A stretch of DNA of 64,000 bases from Lentzea sp. NBRC 105346 (lineage in GTDB: Bacteria; Actinomycetota; Actinomycetes; Mycobacteriales; Pseudonocardiaceae), in the NCBI RefSeq assembly GCF_030269605.1, contig NZ_BSTQ01000005.1, positions 28,192 through 92,191 of the forward strand. The letters are read 5' to 3'. Position 1 is the stretch's first letter. The number at the start of each line of letters is the position of its first letter. A program made the position numbers and the translations under genes. This document shows, piece after piece, positions 38,933-49,296 of this stretch. Below the pieces are notes generated by a model. That model had not been told where the DNA came from. It was given only the letters and a program-made list of their open reading frames with translations, and searched no databases.

Positions 38933-38942
38933 GGAGAATGCG

Positions 38943-39824
38943 GTGCAGAACAACAGACTGCTGCTCGACTCGGCCATCACCGCGCTGGCGCCGGCCATCT
39001 GGGGCAGCACCTACCTGGTGACGACCGAGCTGCTGCCGCCGGACCGGCCACTGCTCGCGGCGACGCTGCGTGCGCTGCCCTCGGGGCTGGTGCTGGTGCT
39101 GATGTTCGGCCGGGTCCTGCCGACCGGAATCTGGTGGTGGCGGGCGCTGGTGCTCGGCACGCTCAACATCGGCGCGTTCTTCTTCCTGCTCTTCTACGCG
39201 GCGTACCACCTGCCGGGCGGCGTGGCGGCGCTCGTCACCTCCGTCCAGCCGTTCCTGGTGCTGGTGCTGGCAGCGCTGCTGCTCGGCGACCGGATCCGGC
39301 CGCTGCACGTGATGGCCTGCGTGTGCGCGTCGGCCGGGGTCGCGCTGCTGGTGCTGAAGGCGACGGCACGGCTCGACTTCGTCGGTGTCGTGGCCGCGCT
39401 GGCCGGGGCGGCCTGTATGGCGTCGGGCATCGTGCTCACCAAGCGGTGGAAGCGGCCGGTCGGCCTGCTGCCGTTCACCGGCTGGCAGCTCACGGCCGGT
39501 GGTCTCGTGCTGCTGCCCGCGTTGCTGGTGTTCGAAGGACTGCCGAGCGAGATCACCACGACGAACGCCATCGGGTTCGGGTACCTGACGGTGCTCGGGG
39601 CGATCTTCAGCTACGCGGTCTGGTTCCGCGGCACCGATCGGCTGCCCGCGATCGGGATGTCGTTCCTCGGGTTCCTCAGCCCGCTCGTGGCGACGATCCT
39701 CGGCTACCTGTTCAAGGACCAGACGCTGACGATCCCGCAACTGGCCGGCGCCGTGATCCTGATCGGCTCGATCGTGCTGGTCCAGGTCACTCCGGCGCGC
39801 CGGCCGGAGCTGGTCCGTGCCTAG
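38943..39824 (+). CDS. EamA/DMT-family transporter, probable exporter
   Basis: 293 residues, ten membrane helices in two EamA repeats (about 10-135 and 150-285). The first repeat shows LAPAIWGSTYLVTTELLP and VTSVQPFLVLVLAALLLGDR, the second VLGAIFSYAVWFRGTDRL and LSPLVATILGYLF. GTG 38943 has GAGGAG 6 nt upstream and lies 10 nt after the NRPS stop, so both are probably one transcript. Export of the pigment or a related product is inferred from this position. The stop shares CTAG with the convergent yihY-like gene. Confidence 0.9.
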   Translation: MQNNRLLLDSAITALAPAIWGSTYLVTTELLPPDRPLLAATLRALPSGLVLVLMFGRVLPTGIWWWRALVLGTLNIGAFFFLLFYAAYHLPGGVAALVTSVQPFLVLVLAALLLGDRIRPLHVMACVCASAGVALLVLKATARLDFVGVVAALAGAACMASGIVLTKRWKRPVGLLPFTGWQLTAGGLVLLPALLVFEGLPSEITTTNAIGFGYLTVLGAIFSYAVWFRGTDRLPAIGMSFLGFLSPLVATILGYLFKDQTLTIPQLAGAVILIGSIVLVQVTPARRPELVRA

Positions 39825-40813
39825 CGGCGTCTCCGGACGAGCAACGCCCCCGCCAGCGCGCCGACGCCGAGCAGACCGGCGGCGGTGCGCGGCGACGGGC
39901 CGGACCGCACTTCGACGATCGGCTGGATCACCGCGGGCGGCGGGGCCTGCACGGGTTCCGGCCGCAGGTTCTCGCGCGCGGTCGCCGTCCAGGCCGTCAT
40001 GTACAGCAGGAACTGCGCGACCAGGTTGGCGAAGACCAGCACACCGATCACGGAACCGAACGCCGCGGCCGTAGGCGAGGAGGTCACCGTGGACAGGAAG
40101 AGGCTCGCGGCCTGCTTCAGCACCTCGAAGCCGATCGCGGCGGCGAGCGCGCCCCGCAGACCGGAAGTCCATCCGACGGGCTCGCGCGGCAACCGGGTCA
40201 GCACCCACAGGAACACGATCCAGTTGGCCAGCAAGGACAACACGACCGCGGCGAGCTGCACGAGGAACCGCGCCCAGCCGGCGTCCTCCAGTCCGAGCCA
40301 GCGCAGCACCAGGTCCGCGAAGCCGGTGCCCAGCACGGTGATGCCGAACGACACCAAGATCGCGAGTCCGAGGCCGATCAGCGCGGCGAAGTCCTTGACC
40401 ATGGTCGACAGGAACGGCCGGTCCGCCTTCGGGTGCCCCCATTGCGCGGTCAGCGCGTCGCGCAGGTTGCTCATCCACCCGAGCCCCGAGAAGAGCGCAC
40501 CGCCGAGACCGATGAGCCCGACCGTGCCCTTCGACTTCAGCGCCGTGGTCACCGCGGTGTTGAGCTCCTCGCCGAGATCACCGGGCACCGCCTTGGTGAT
40601 GCTGTGCTGAAGGTCCGCCAGCAACTCGGGTTGCGCCTGCAGCACGAACCCCGCGATCGAGAAGCCGATCATCAGGATCGGCACCAGCGAGAGCACGCTG
40701 AAGTACGTGACCGCTGCGGCGTAATGGGTTCCGTAGCTCTCGGTGTAGCGCTCGTAGGCGCGCATGATGTGATCGAGCCAGGCGTACTTGCGCCGCAACT
40801 TGTCCACGATCAA
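39821..40813 (-). CDS. YihY/BrkB-family membrane protein
   Basis: 330 residues with about six membrane helices. The family opening ERYTESYGTHYAAAVTYFSV with a following LSLVPILMIGFSIAGFVL, and VIGVLVFANLVAQFLLYMTA near the end, are typical of YihY/virulence factor BrkB proteins. The C-terminus has a Pro-rich linker and a last membrane helix with an RRRR tail. It lies 18 nt downstream of trpS on the same strand, an order also seen in mycobacteria. Function unresolved in the family. Confidence 0.9.
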   Translation of the reverse strand: MIVDKLRRKYAWLDHIMRAYERYTESYGTHYAAAVTYFSVLSLVPILMIGFSIAGFVLQAQPELLADLQHSITKAVPGDLGEELNTAVTTALKSKGTVGLIGLGGALFSGLGWMSNLRDALTAQWGHPKADRPFLSTMVKDFAALIGLGLAILVSFGITVLGTGFADLVLRWLGLEDAGWARFLVQLAAVVLSLLANWIVFLWVLTRLPREPVGWTSGLRGALAAAIGFEVLKQAASLFLSTVTSSPTAAAFGSVIGVLVFANLVAQFLLYMTAWTATARENLRPEPVQAPPPAVIQPIVEVRSGPSPRTAAGLLGVGALAGALLVRRRR

Positions 40814-40831
40814 GACGCTAGCCCACCAGGA

Positions 40832-41851
<1,020 letters not shown>

Positions 41852-42043
41852 TCAGACCTGCTCGGGGTCCGGGACGACGCGCTGGTTTTGGGGTGCCACG
41901 GGCGCGGGCTTGCGCCTGCGGACCAGGCCGTACACCAGGCCGCCGATGCCCGCGGTCACCGCGATCAGACCAACCGGACCAGCGGCGGAGATGGTCGTGC
42001 TGCTCTCCGCTACAGCACTCATGACCAGAGTCAAGCCGTGCAC
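41852..42043 (-). CDS. Small single-pass membrane protein
   Basis: 63 residues with one membrane helix (AAGPVGLIAVTAGIGGLVYGLV) followed by a basic stop-transfer RRRKP and a short Pro-rich tail. GTG 42043 has GGAGG 7 nt upstream, which supports expression; ATG 42022 is an alternative. It precedes trpS by 12 nt. Function unknown. Confidence 0.68.
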   Translation of the reverse strand: MHGLTLVMSAVAESSTTISAAGPVGLIAVTAGIGGLVYGLVRRRKPAPVAPQNQRVVPDPEQV

Positions 42044-42097
42044 TGCCCAGCCTCCATCACCGTTACGGGTGAACTCTCATCACTGAATGGTCGCCAA

Positions 42098-42116
42098 GCT
42101 ACCGAACATCGGTAGC
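42098..42116. terminator. Small hairpin downstream of fbiC
   Basis: GCTACCGA and TCGGTAGC (8-bp perfect arms) enclose ACA. It lies about 30 bp past the fbiC stop and about 55 bp before the small membrane-protein start, so it may be a terminator or an operator. Confidence 0.45.
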
Positions 42117-42143
42117 GCGCATGGGGTGTTTGGAGACTATCGG

Positions 42144-44666
42144 TCACCGATCTTGGGTTGTCACCCGCCCATATGTAGTAGTCCGCTGCCTGGCCGTGCG
42201 ACCGGCCAGCGCGGCCGTCGCGACCAGCTCCTCGACCGTGCGCGCGGAGCCGTGCTCGGACCCGGCCATGCGGCTGATGGTCTCCTCCATCAGCGTGCCA
42301 CCCAGGTCGTTCGCACCGCCCCTGAGCACCTCGGCGGTGCCGTCGTCGCCGAGCTTGACCCACGAGCACTGGATGTTGTCGATCCGGCCGTGCAGCGCGA
42401 GCCGGGCGAAGGCGTGCACCGCTCGGTTGTCCCGCCGCGTGGGGCCGGGCCGGGCGACGCCGGCCAGGTAGATGGGCGCGTTGCGGTGCACGAACGGCAG
42501 GCCGACGAACTCGGTGAGCCCGCCGGTGCGGTCCTGCAGCGCCGCGAGCGCCCGGAAGTGCCCGAGCCAGTGGCCGGGATGGTCGACGTGGCCGTACATC
42601 ATCGTGCTCGACGAGCGAATGCCCAGCTCGTGGGCGGTGCCGACGACGTCGAGCCAGGTCGCGGCGGGGAGCTTGCCCTTGGTGAGCACCCAGCGCACGT
42701 CGTCGTCGAGGATCTCCGCGGCGGTGCCGGGAATCGTGTCGAGGCCGGCGTCGCGCAGCTCGGTGAGCCACTCCTTCACGCTCACGCCCGCCTTGGCCGC
42801 GGCGCTGACGATCTCCATCGGGCTGAACGCGTGCACGTGCATGCCCGGAACACGCCGCTTGATCGCCCGGACGATGTCCGCGTAGTACGTGACCGGCAGC
42901 TTCGGGTCGATGCCACCCTGCATGCAGACCTCGGTCGCACCCTCCCGCCACGCCTCCTCGGCGCGGTCGGCGACCTCGTCCACGCTCAGCCGGAACGCGT
43001 CCGCGTCCCGCTCACGCTGGGCGAACGCGCAGAACCGGCAGCCCACGTAGCAGACGTTCGAGAAGTTGATGTTGCGGTTGACGACGTAGGTGACGTCGTC
43101 GCCGACGGTTGCCGCGCGCAGCTCGTCCGCGAGGCGCGTCATGGTCTCCAGGGCGGCACCGTCGGCCGTCAGGAGCGCCATGGCGGCGTCGGTGTCCTCC
43201 AGGAGCCGCGCCGGGTCGTCAGCGGCGATCCTGAGCGCGCGGGCGGCGTCCTCGGGCAACCGCTCCGGGGCGCTCGGGACGGTCAGCTCGGACCAGTCGC
43301 CGTAGACCTCGTTGAAGTCGCCGCGCCGGTCGGACGTGCGGCCCTCGGTGTCGATCGCGGTGTTCAGGTCCGCGCGGCCGAACGTGTCGAGGCCACCGTC
43401 CGGCTCGTGCCAGTCGCGGCCCACGACCTGCGCGGAAGCGTTTGCGAGGCCGTCTGCCTGCGCCAACGCCTGGACGTGCTCGGTGATCCGGGTGTCGATC
43501 CACTGGCCGGGCGCGGCCCGCACGTAGCGCGGGTAGACGTTGAGGCGTTCCTTGAGCCGGAACCCCTCGGCCTCGGTGATCTTGGTCAGCAGGTCGATGT
43601 GCGGCCACGGCTGCTCGGGGTTGACGTGGTCCGGCGTGACGGGCGACACGCCGCCCCAGTCGTCGATGCCGGCCCTGAGCATGAGCGCGAACTCGTCGCC
43701 GACCAGGTTCGGCGGCGCCTGCACGCTGACCGTCGACGGCATGAGCAGCCGGGCGACCGCGATCGTGGCGGCGAGGTCCTCCAGGTCGGCGTCCGGGGTG
43801 TTGCGCATCGCGGTGTCCGGCTTGGCCCGGAAGTTCTGGATGATCACTTCCTGGATGTGGCCGTACTGCTTGGCGATGCCGCGCATGGCGTGGATCGACT
43901 CGGCACGCTCGGTGAGCGTCTCGCCGATGCCGATGAGGATGCCGGTGGTGAACGGGACGTTGACCCGGCCCGCGTCCGTCAGCACGCGCAGGCGGGTTTT
44001 CGGATCCTTGTCCGGGCTGCCGTAGTGCGGGCCGGTCTTCTCGGTGAAGAGCCGCTCGGCCGTCGTCTCCAGCATCATGCCCATGCTGGACGCGACGGGC
44101 CGCAGCCTGGTCAACTCCTCCCAGCTCAGCACACCGGGGTTGAGGTGCGGCAGCAGGCCGGTCTCCTCCAGCACCGCGATGGCGCACGCGCGCACGTAGT
44201 CCAAAGTGGACTCGTAGCCGCGCGCCTCCAGCCACTCCTTCGCCTGCGGCCACCGGTCCTCCGGCCGGTCGCCCAGCGTGAAGAGGGCCTCCTTGCAGCC
44301 CTGCTCCGCGCCCTGTTTGGCGATGGCGATGACCTCATCGCGTTCGAGGAACGCGGCGGGCAGCTTGTGCGGGACGGTGGCGAACGTGCAGTAGTGGCAC
44401 CGGTCCCGGCACAGCCTGGTCAGCGGGATGAACACCGACCGGCTGTAGGTGACGACGCCCTGCCGTCCTTCGGCCGTGAGGTGCGCGTCCCGCACCCGGC
44501 CGGCGGCGGCGAGCAGTGTGTCTAAGTCCGCGCCACGCGCATGCAACAGCACGGCCGCCTCGGTCACGTCCAGCACGGCGCCGTCCGAGGCCCGCCGCAG
44601 GGCGCGCCGCATCGCGGCCTCGCTCGGGCGGGGCTCGGGCGGAGTTACGGAGATGTCCACTGCCAC
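42144..44666 (-). CDS. fbiC: FO synthase FbiC (fused CofG/CofH)
   Basis: About 840 residues, as for actinobacterial FbiC. It makes the deazaflavin FO of cofactor F420 from tyrosine and a pyrimidine precursor using two radical-SAM domains. The N-terminal (CofG) site is [16 protein letters not shown]; the C-terminal (CofH) site is [35 protein letters not shown] and [20 protein letters not shown] are further landmarks. GTG 44666 follows a TATCGT box by 7 nt, with no Shine-Dalgarno; a TTG at 44684 is less likely. The genes for FO maturation are not in the window. Confidence 0.95.
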   Translation of the reverse strand: MAVDISVTPPEPRPSEAAMRRALRRASDGAVLDVTEAAVLLHARGADLDTLLAAAGRVRDAHLTAEGRQGVVTYSRSVFIPLTRLCRDRCHYCTFATVPHKLPAAFLERDEVIAIAKQGAEQGCKEALFTLGDRPEDRWPQAKEWLEARGYESTLDYVRACAIAVLEETGLLPHLNPGVLSWEELTRLRPVASSMGMMLETTAERLFTEKTGPHYGSPDKDPKTRLRVLTDAGRVNVPFTTGILIGIGETLTERAESIHAMRGIAKQYGHIQEVIIQNFRAKPDTAMRNTPDADLEDLAATIAVARLLMPSTVSVQAPPNLVGDEFALMLRAGIDDWGGVSPVTPDHVNPEQPWPHIDLLTKITEAEGFRLKERLNVYPRYVRAAPGQWIDTRITEHVQALAQADGLANASAQVVGRDWHEPDGGLDTFGRADLNTAIDTEGRTSDRRGDFNEVYGDWSELTVPSAPERLPEDAARALRIAADDPARLLEDTDAAMALLTADGAALETMTRLADELRAATVGDDVTYVVNRNINFSNVCYVGCRFCAFAQRERDADAFRLSVDEVADRAEEAWREGATEVCMQGGIDPKLPVTYYADIVRAIKRRVPGMHVHAFSPMEIVSAAAKAGVSVKEWLTELRDAGLDTIPGTAAEILDDDVRWVLTKGKLPAATWLDVVGTAHELGIRSSSTMMYGHVDHPGHWLGHFRALAALQDRTGGLTEFVGLPFVHRNAPIYLAGVARPGPTRRDNRAVHAFARLALHGRIDNIQCSWVKLGDDGTAEVLRGGANDLGGTLMEETISRMAGSEHGSARTVEELVATAALAGRTARQRTTTYGRVTTQDR

Positions 44667-44679
44667 GTCAACGACGATA
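44667..44679 (-). promoter_or_regulatory. -10 box of fbiC, leaderless start
   Basis: On the minus strand TATCGT (44679-44674) is followed by 7 nt and GTG 44666. No Shine-Dalgarno is visible. Confidence 0.45.
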
Positions 44680-44718
44680 GGCAACGGGCATTCCCATTCA
44701 CTTGTCGAGACCTGTGAC

Positions 44719-46314
44719 CTAACGCACCGTCAGTAACAGTTCCGTGTTCCGGTCCTGCGGCTGACCGAGCCTGGCCGAGTTGAGATGCACGTCGTTGTAC
44801 TGGAACTCGCGGGCCAGCGAGGCGAGGCCCCGCTCGCTGAAGTCGTCGTAACTCGCCTGGTAAGGGGCGTCCGGCTCGATCAACGTCGTGAACAGACTGA
44901 GCGTGCCGTCGCCGTTGTCGACGACCTCGATGATCCGGGCGTGCTGCGGGTAGTCGACGTGCGCCGCGGTGTTGATCTCCCAGAACGTGCCGTGCGGGGT
45001 GATCTCGTTGCGGTGCGTGTGCCCGTTCACCCACGCGATGACCTTCGGGTACTTCTGCAACAGCCGCACCAGCGCGTCCCCGGTGAGCCGCGGGTCGAGC
45101 GGGCGCCGCCGGTCCGGCAGGACATTGCCCATGCTCCGGCTGGTGTGGTGGCTGAACACGATCACGAAGTCGCTGGTCCGCCGGAGCTGGTCCTCCAGCC
45201 ACCGGTACTGGTACCAGCCGATCGACCCGTCCGCGAAGCCCGCCAGGTTGGTCGTGTCGAGGCTGATGCCGGTGACGCCCGGCGCGATGCGGAACGTGTA
45301 GAAGACGTCCTTGCCGTCGGCGTTGTCCGACGTGTAGCCGTGCCCGACGGGTCCGGGGCCGGTGTTCTGGAGGTGTGCCCTGACGAACTGGCTCGTGCTG
45401 AACGGCGCGCGCCGCGCGTCCGGCGTCACCGTGCGGACGACGCCCTTGGTGGTGATGAGGCCGATCGCTTCTGGGACGTATTTTGGATCGTGCAGGGCCT
45501 GCGCCACCTTCGCCGTCTCCGTGGTCGTGCCGAAGCCGACGATCTTGTGGCGACCCGTGTAGAGGCTGTCGAGCAGGCCGTCCGGCAGTGAGCCGACGAC
45601 GCTGTCGTCGTGGTTGCCGATCGTGCTGTACCACGGGATGTTCAGGCCGGGGCTGGTGAACGGCTGGATCGCCTTGTGCAGCAGATCCGGCACGTATGGG
45701 AAGCCCTTGGCCTTGTAGTCGTCTTTCGCGGTCGTTTCGGGCTGCCAGTACTGGGCAAGACTCGCGTTCTGCACGCCCTCGAACCGCGCCGGGTCGCCGG
45801 TGTTGGGTGTGATCGTGCCGCCGTTGAGTACCTTCAGGAACCATTCCAGCTCAACGGTTTCGTGGTTGTCGGTGTTGTCGCCGGTGGTCATCAGGAAGTC
45901 GAACCCGCGACCGGTGAACGGGCCCTGCTTCAGCTGGTTCACCTTGCGCACCAACGCCGTCGACGCCTGGTTCGTCAGCGTCTCATGTGGACGATGTGCG
46001 CCACTTCCGATGTACGGGTGCACATACTCGAAGCGCATCGGGCTCTGCGCGTCGCAGATGTGCATGTCCGAGAACTGGACGAAGGCCGCCAGCGCTGTGC
46101 GCGTGGTTTCCCTCTTGGGTAAGGCGTTCGCGAGATCTGTGCGTACTACGAGTGGCCAGCCCGGTCCCGCCTGCAGGCGCCGGTAGCCCGTCGATCCGAT
46201 CGGAGTTGCCGCTACTTCCAACGTGGTGCCGGTCGTGCTCCCGGCCGCGATGAGCGGCACTCCGGAGATTCCGACCCCGACCGCTTGCAGGAACTGACGC
46301 CGGTTGAACCCCAT
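44719..46314 (-). CDS. Tat-exported metallophosphoesterase
   Basis: About 531 residues. A Tat-type signal ([20 protein letters not shown]) precedes a calcineurin-like domain with metal motifs in order: [30 protein letters not shown] and NGHTHRNE. It resembles the long actinobacterial TIGR03767-type phosphoesterases. ATG 46314 has GGGAGAG 8 nt upstream. Codon 65 is TTA (46120-46122), a possible bldA control point. The substrate is unknown. fbiC follows after about 50 bp and may have its own promoter. Confidence 0.9.
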   Translation of the reverse strand: MGFNRRQFLQAVGVGISGVPLIAAGSTTGTTLEVAATPIGSTGYRRLQAGPGWPLVVRTDLANALPKRETTRTALAAFVQFSDMHICDAQSPMRFEYVHPYIGSGAHRPHETLTNQASTALVRKVNQLKQGPFTGRGFDFLMTTGDNTDNHETVELEWFLKVLNGGTITPNTGDPARFEGVQNASLAQYWQPETTAKDDYKAKGFPYVPDLLHKAIQPFTSPGLNIPWYSTIGNHDDSVVGSLPDGLLDSLYTGRHKIVGFGTTTETAKVAQALHDPKYVPEAIGLITTKGVVRTVTPDARRAPFSTSQFVRAHLQNTGPGPVGHGYTSDNADGKDVFYTFRIAPGVTGISLDTTNLAGFADGSIGWYQYRWLEDQLRRTSDFVIVFSHHTSRSMGNVLPDRRRPLDPRLTGDALVRLLQKYPKVIAWVNGHTHRNEITPHGTFWEINTAAHVDYPQHARIIEVVDNGDGTLSLFTTLIEPDAPYQASYDDFSERGLASLAREFQYNDVHLNSARLGQPQDRNTELLLTVR

Positions 46315-46396
46315 GACCGTCTCTCCCATCCCCGTTGATGAGACCGTTTCAGGTTCCGGGAACGGGCAGGTGAAGTCGATCGGTCAGACGGCGTAC

Positions 46397-46678
46397 TCAG
46401 CGGTAACGTTCGTGCTCCGAAAGTTCTAGATCGATAAAAGCCCTGATCATCGCCCGCCAGACGGACTCGGCGACGTCCGGAGCGAGGCCGGCCTGCTCGG
46501 CTTTCGCCCGAACGTTCGCGATCACCTGTTCGACTCGGTCGGGGGCGCGGACGGCGTTCTCGTCCTTCTTGAACTTCGCGGCTTGTTCGACCAACTGCTG
46601 GCGGTCGGCGAGGAGGCGGACGAGTTCGGTGTCGATCGCGTCGATGCGGGCGCGGACTTCGGCGAGCGATTCGGGCAC
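46397..46678 (-). CDS. Chorismate mutase, AroQ type
   Basis: 93 residues forming the three-helix AroQ fold: LAEVRARIDAIDTELVRLLA, the catalytic-type stretch RQQLVEQAAKFKKDENAVRA and the last helix SVWRAMIRAFIDLELSEHER. It converts chorismate to prephenate for Phe/Tyr synthesis. GTG 46678 lies 3 nt past the stop of the HepT-like gene on the same strand, so the two are likely co-transcribed. No other aromatic pathway gene is near. Confidence 0.9.
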   Translation of the reverse strand: MPESLAEVRARIDAIDTELVRLLADRQQLVEQAAKFKKDENAVRAPDRVEQVIANVRAKAEQAGLAPDVAESVWRAMIRAFIDLELSEHERYR

Positions 46679-46681
46679 GGG

Positions 46682-47029
46682 TCAACCGTCCCGCTCAGCC
46701 AAGAGCTGTCGAAGCTTTCGCTCCAGGGCCGGCAGTTTGTCGGTGAGAACCTGCCACACCAGTGCGTCATCGACGGAGGCGTACCCGTGGATGAGGATGT
46801 TGCGGAAAGCGACGATGCGCGGCAGCTCGGCGATAGAGGCTGCAAGCTCGGCATCGACCTTCGACAGGCTGTTCAGCGCCTCACCGATGATCTCGAACTG
46901 CCGCTCGACCGCCGAGCTCAGCAATGCATCGGCCTGATAGTCCGCGAACGACTTGCCCTTGCTGAACTCGGCCAGCAGCTCGGCGGCGCGCACCGCATCC
47001 CACAGATACGTTCGCGGATCACGCTGCAT
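46682..47029 (-). CDS. hepT: HepT-like HEPN toxin
   Basis: 115 residues, a four-helix HEPN (DUF86) protein. The Rx4-6H motif is FRNILIHGYASVD, which gives RNILIHGY as in HepT. Such proteins are RNases or targets of AMPylation by their cognate MntA. The gene overlaps the mntA-like gene by 11 nt. ATG 47029 lies inside it. The chorismate mutase gene follows. Confidence 0.9.
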   Translation of the reverse strand: MQRDPRTYLWDAVRAAELLAEFSKGKSFADYQADALLSSAVERQFEIIGEALNSLSKVDAELAASIAELPRIVAFRNILIHGYASVDDALVWQVLTDKLPALERKLRQLLAERDG

Positions 47030-47327
47030 ACAACGTTTCCCTGGTGTCCATGACCTGCTGCCGGAAGTACGGGTTGCGGATGCTCGAACTGCTGACGAGG
47101 TCGACCGGACGGTCGAAGATGCGCTCCAGCCCTTCCTTCAACGCGAAGTAGCTGCCGAAGTAGTCGAATCCGGGGCGAGCGTCGAAGTCCACGAGAATGT
47201 CGACGTCGCTGGACGTGACGTCGAACGTCTCACCGACCGCCGAACCGAACACGTCGAGGCGACGGACGCCCAGCGTCCGGCACAGGTCCCCGATCTCGGC
47301 CAGCTTGGCCGCGACGGTCTCGTGCAC
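47019..47327 (-). CDS. mntA: MntA-like nucleotidyltransferase antitoxin
   Basis: About 102 residues. The minimal nucleotidyltransferase motif GSx10DxD is intact: FGSAVGETFDVTSSDVDILV, with a later third carboxylate region (PVDLVSSSS). It should neutralise HepT, by AMPylation in known cases. GTG 47327 has AGGAGG 8 nt upstream; the GTG at 47336 overlaps that site. Confidence 0.9.
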   Translation of the reverse strand: MHETVAAKLAEIGDLCRTLGVRRLDVFGSAVGETFDVTSSDVDILVDFDARPGFDYFGSYFALKEGLERIFDRPVDLVSSSSIRNPYFRQQVMDTRETLYAA

Positions 47328-47502
47328 GCTCGTCACCTCCTGGTCACGATTGTGCCCGATCTCCGCCCTGCGACCAGTCAGACGCCGCGCGCGTCACCGT
47401 CCGTCACTCGAATTGAGATCAACTTCGCCGGATCGATCTCTCCAGCATTGATCGATCGGGGCCGAATGATCATGCAGACCCACGAGCGAAGGAGAGCACG
47501 AG

Positions 47503-47763
47503 ATGCGGAAGACGATGTCAGCGGTGGTCGTGACGGTGGCAGCCATGGCGTTGACGGCGGGTGTGGCGCAGGCGGACAACGACTCCAACTTCGGAGGCGG
47601 GGTCAACGCTGCTAACAACTGGAACTTCACCGCTGCGGCTGTGTGCCTCCAGGAGGTCGCGGTCGTGCCCGTGCTCGGCGACTGGGTGGGCGACCACGTC
47701 AACAACTGCTCCAACGGCAACGTCATCGACCACTCGGGCGGCGTGGGCCTCCAGATCGGCTAG
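47503..47763 (+). CDS. Small secreted protein with two cysteines
   Basis: 86 residues with a clear signal peptide (KTMSAVVVTVAAMALTAGVAQA). The mature 62 residues start DNDSNFGGGVN and contain an Asn-rich beta-like segment, VPVLGDWVGDHVNNC and two cysteines. A strong Shine-Dalgarno (AAGGAG) precedes ATG 47503. It recalls small hydrophobic surface proteins of actinomycetes such as rodlins and chaplins in size, but has no diagnostic motif. The stop shares CTAG with the exonuclease III gene. Confidence 0.75.
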   Translation: MRKTMSAVVVTVAAMALTAGVAQADNDSNFGGGVNAANNWNFTAAAVCLQEVAVVPVLGDWVGDHVNNCSNGNVIDHSGGVGLQIG

Positions 47764-48551
47764 GCGTAGGTCACCGTGACCGGCGCGTGGTCGGACCAGC
47801 GCTCCGCATACGTCGGCGCGCGCTCGACCACCGCCGACACGGCCCGCCCGGCCAACCCGGCAGTGGCGACGTGATAGTCGATCCGCCACCCGGAGTCGTT
47901 GTCGAAAGCCTTGCCGCGGTAGGACCACCACGAGTAGGGCCCGGCGACCTCGGGATGCAGTGACCGCACCACATCCGAGTACCCGGAAGCGAACACGGAG
48001 TCCATCCACGCCCGCTCCGAGGGCAGGAACCCGGAGGACTTCTGGTTGGTCTTCCACGCCTTCAGGTCAAGAGCCGTGTGCGCGATGTTCCAGTCACCAC
48101 ACACGAGCACCTCACGCCCGTCCGCGGCCGCCTTCTCGCGCAGCTCCACGAGATACGGCAGGAACGAGGCCATGAACCGGTCCTTCTCGTCCTGCTTCGG
48201 CGTGCCGACATCGCCCGAAGGCAGGTACAGCGATCCGACGACGACCTCGGGCAGCTCGATCTCCACGTAGCGGCCGGACGCGTCGAACTCCGCGGAGCCG
48301 TAACCGATCCGCACCGCGAGCGGCTCGACCCGCGACAACAGCCCGACACCGCTGCGCCCCTTCACGGAGCCGTGCGCGTAGATGGCGTGCCAACCAGAAG
48401 GCTCGCGGACGGACGAAGGAAGCTCGGCCGACTCGGCGCGGACCTCCTGCAGGCACACGACATCGGCCGACGTGGCGGCGAGCCACGGGAGGAAGCCCTT
48501 GCGGGCGGCCGCGCGCAGGCCGTTGACGTTCACGGTGGAGACTGTGAGCAC
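47760..48551 (-). CDS. xth: Exodeoxyribonuclease III
   Basis: 263 residues, standard for the AP-endonuclease family (EEP fold). Landmarks: VSTVNVNGLRAAARKGFLPW, the metal Glu in VVCLQEVRAE, GDWNIAHTALDLK, and the C-terminal WRIDYHVAT and SDHAPVTVTY with the catalytic His. It repairs abasic sites and degrades 3' ends. GTG 48551 lies 12 nt after the upstream small-protein gene; longer frames run over that gene. Confidence 0.93.
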   Translation of the reverse strand: MLTVSTVNVNGLRAAARKGFLPWLAATSADVVCLQEVRAESAELPSSVREPSGWHAIYAHGSVKGRSGVGLLSRVEPLAVRIGYGSAEFDASGRYVEIELPEVVVGSLYLPSGDVGTPKQDEKDRFMASFLPYLVELREKAAADGREVLVCGDWNIAHTALDLKAWKTNQKSSGFLPSERAWMDSVFASGYSDVVRSLHPEVAGPYSWWSYRGKAFDNDSGWRIDYHVATAGLAGRAVSAVVERAPTYAERWSDHAPVTVTYA

Positions 48552-48562
48552 GACGCCGGAGC

Positions 48563-48784
48563 CTAGTCGCGGCCGAGAACCGCCCAGCCGTGCGGGTATT
48601 GCGCACCGCACCCCGTGCAGTGCGCCTTCAGGCCGAGGTACGACACCAGCGTCGCGTTGCCCTCCGGCTTGGGCACGCCGGTCAGGCGCTGTCCGTCGAG
48701 TTCGGTCACCAGACCGGGCCACTCCGGCGAGCAGGCGCAGGTGGTCACGCCCTTGCGGCCCCACCGGAACACGTTGAACAGCAT
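48563..48784 (-). CDS. Small zinc-ribbon-like protein
   Basis: 73 residues. Four cysteines occur as CAC (VTTCACSPEW) and CTGCG (KAHCTGCGAQYPHG), enough for a metal site. The chain is otherwise mixed alpha/beta with a polar surface. It lies 11 nt upstream of xth and is probably co-transcribed. No family known to me; the neighbourhood hints at DNA maintenance. Confidence 0.65.
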   Translation of the reverse strand: MLFNVFRWGRKGVTTCACSPEWPGLVTELDGQRLTGVPKPEGNATLVSYLGLKAHCTGCGAQYPHGWAVLGRD

Positions 48785-48945
48785 GCCGCCATTTTGCCAT
48801 ACGCCACCGAAGGCGTTTGCGTTAGGGATGCCGCGCTTCGGCGACCACGAATTGTTTACGTTGAACCCTTGTCGATCTCAACTGGAATAGGCAGGTTGTC
48901 GGTGGGCCCAGAAATCTTTCCCCCGAGTTCGACAAGGAGAAAGAA

Positions 48946-49257
48946 ATGAACGCGATCAAGGGTGTTCTCGTCGGTCTCGCCGCCACCGGCGTCCTGTTCT
49001 CCGGCGCGCAGGCCGTCGCCGCTCCCACCCCGACCTCCGCCTCCACCGAGGCGAGCGCCACCGTGACCGGCGAGGTCGTGGCCATCGTCGACACGAAGAC
49101 CATCAAGGTCAAGGTCGACGCCGGCACCACCGTCACCGTGAAGATCGACGCCACGACGATCATCTCCGGCGAGATCGAGGTCGGCGCCACGATCAACGTG
49201 AACGGCAAGAAGGTCGACGGGTCGATCGTCGCTTCGGGCATCATCGTCATCGGCTGA
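48946..49257 (+). CDS. Small secreted beta-rich protein
   Basis: 103 residues with a signal peptide (IKGVLVGLAATGVLFSGAQAVAA). The mature part alternates Val/Ile/Thr/Lys (VTGEVVAIVDTKTIKVKVDA, TTIISGEIEVGATINVNGKK) as in DUF5666-like beta-barrels. No cysteine. A strong AAGGAG precedes ATG 48946. A perfect terminator follows. Function unknown, probably extracellular. Confidence 0.78.
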   Translation: MNAIKGVLVGLAATGVLFSGAQAVAAPTPTSASTEASATVTGEVVAIVDTKTIKVKVDAGTTVTVKIDATTIISGEIEVGATINVNGKKVDGSIVASGIIVIG

Positions 49258-49263
49258 TACGAG

Positions 49264-49294
49264 CGGGGGCCGGTTACACAAAAACCGGCCCCCG
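49264..49294. terminator. Terminator between convergent genes
   Basis: CGGGGGCCGGTT (49264-49275) pairs perfectly with AACCGGCCCCCG (49283-49294) around ACACAAA. It ends the secreted-protein gene and the LuxR regulator gene. Confidence 0.9.
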
Positions 49295-49296
49295 AC

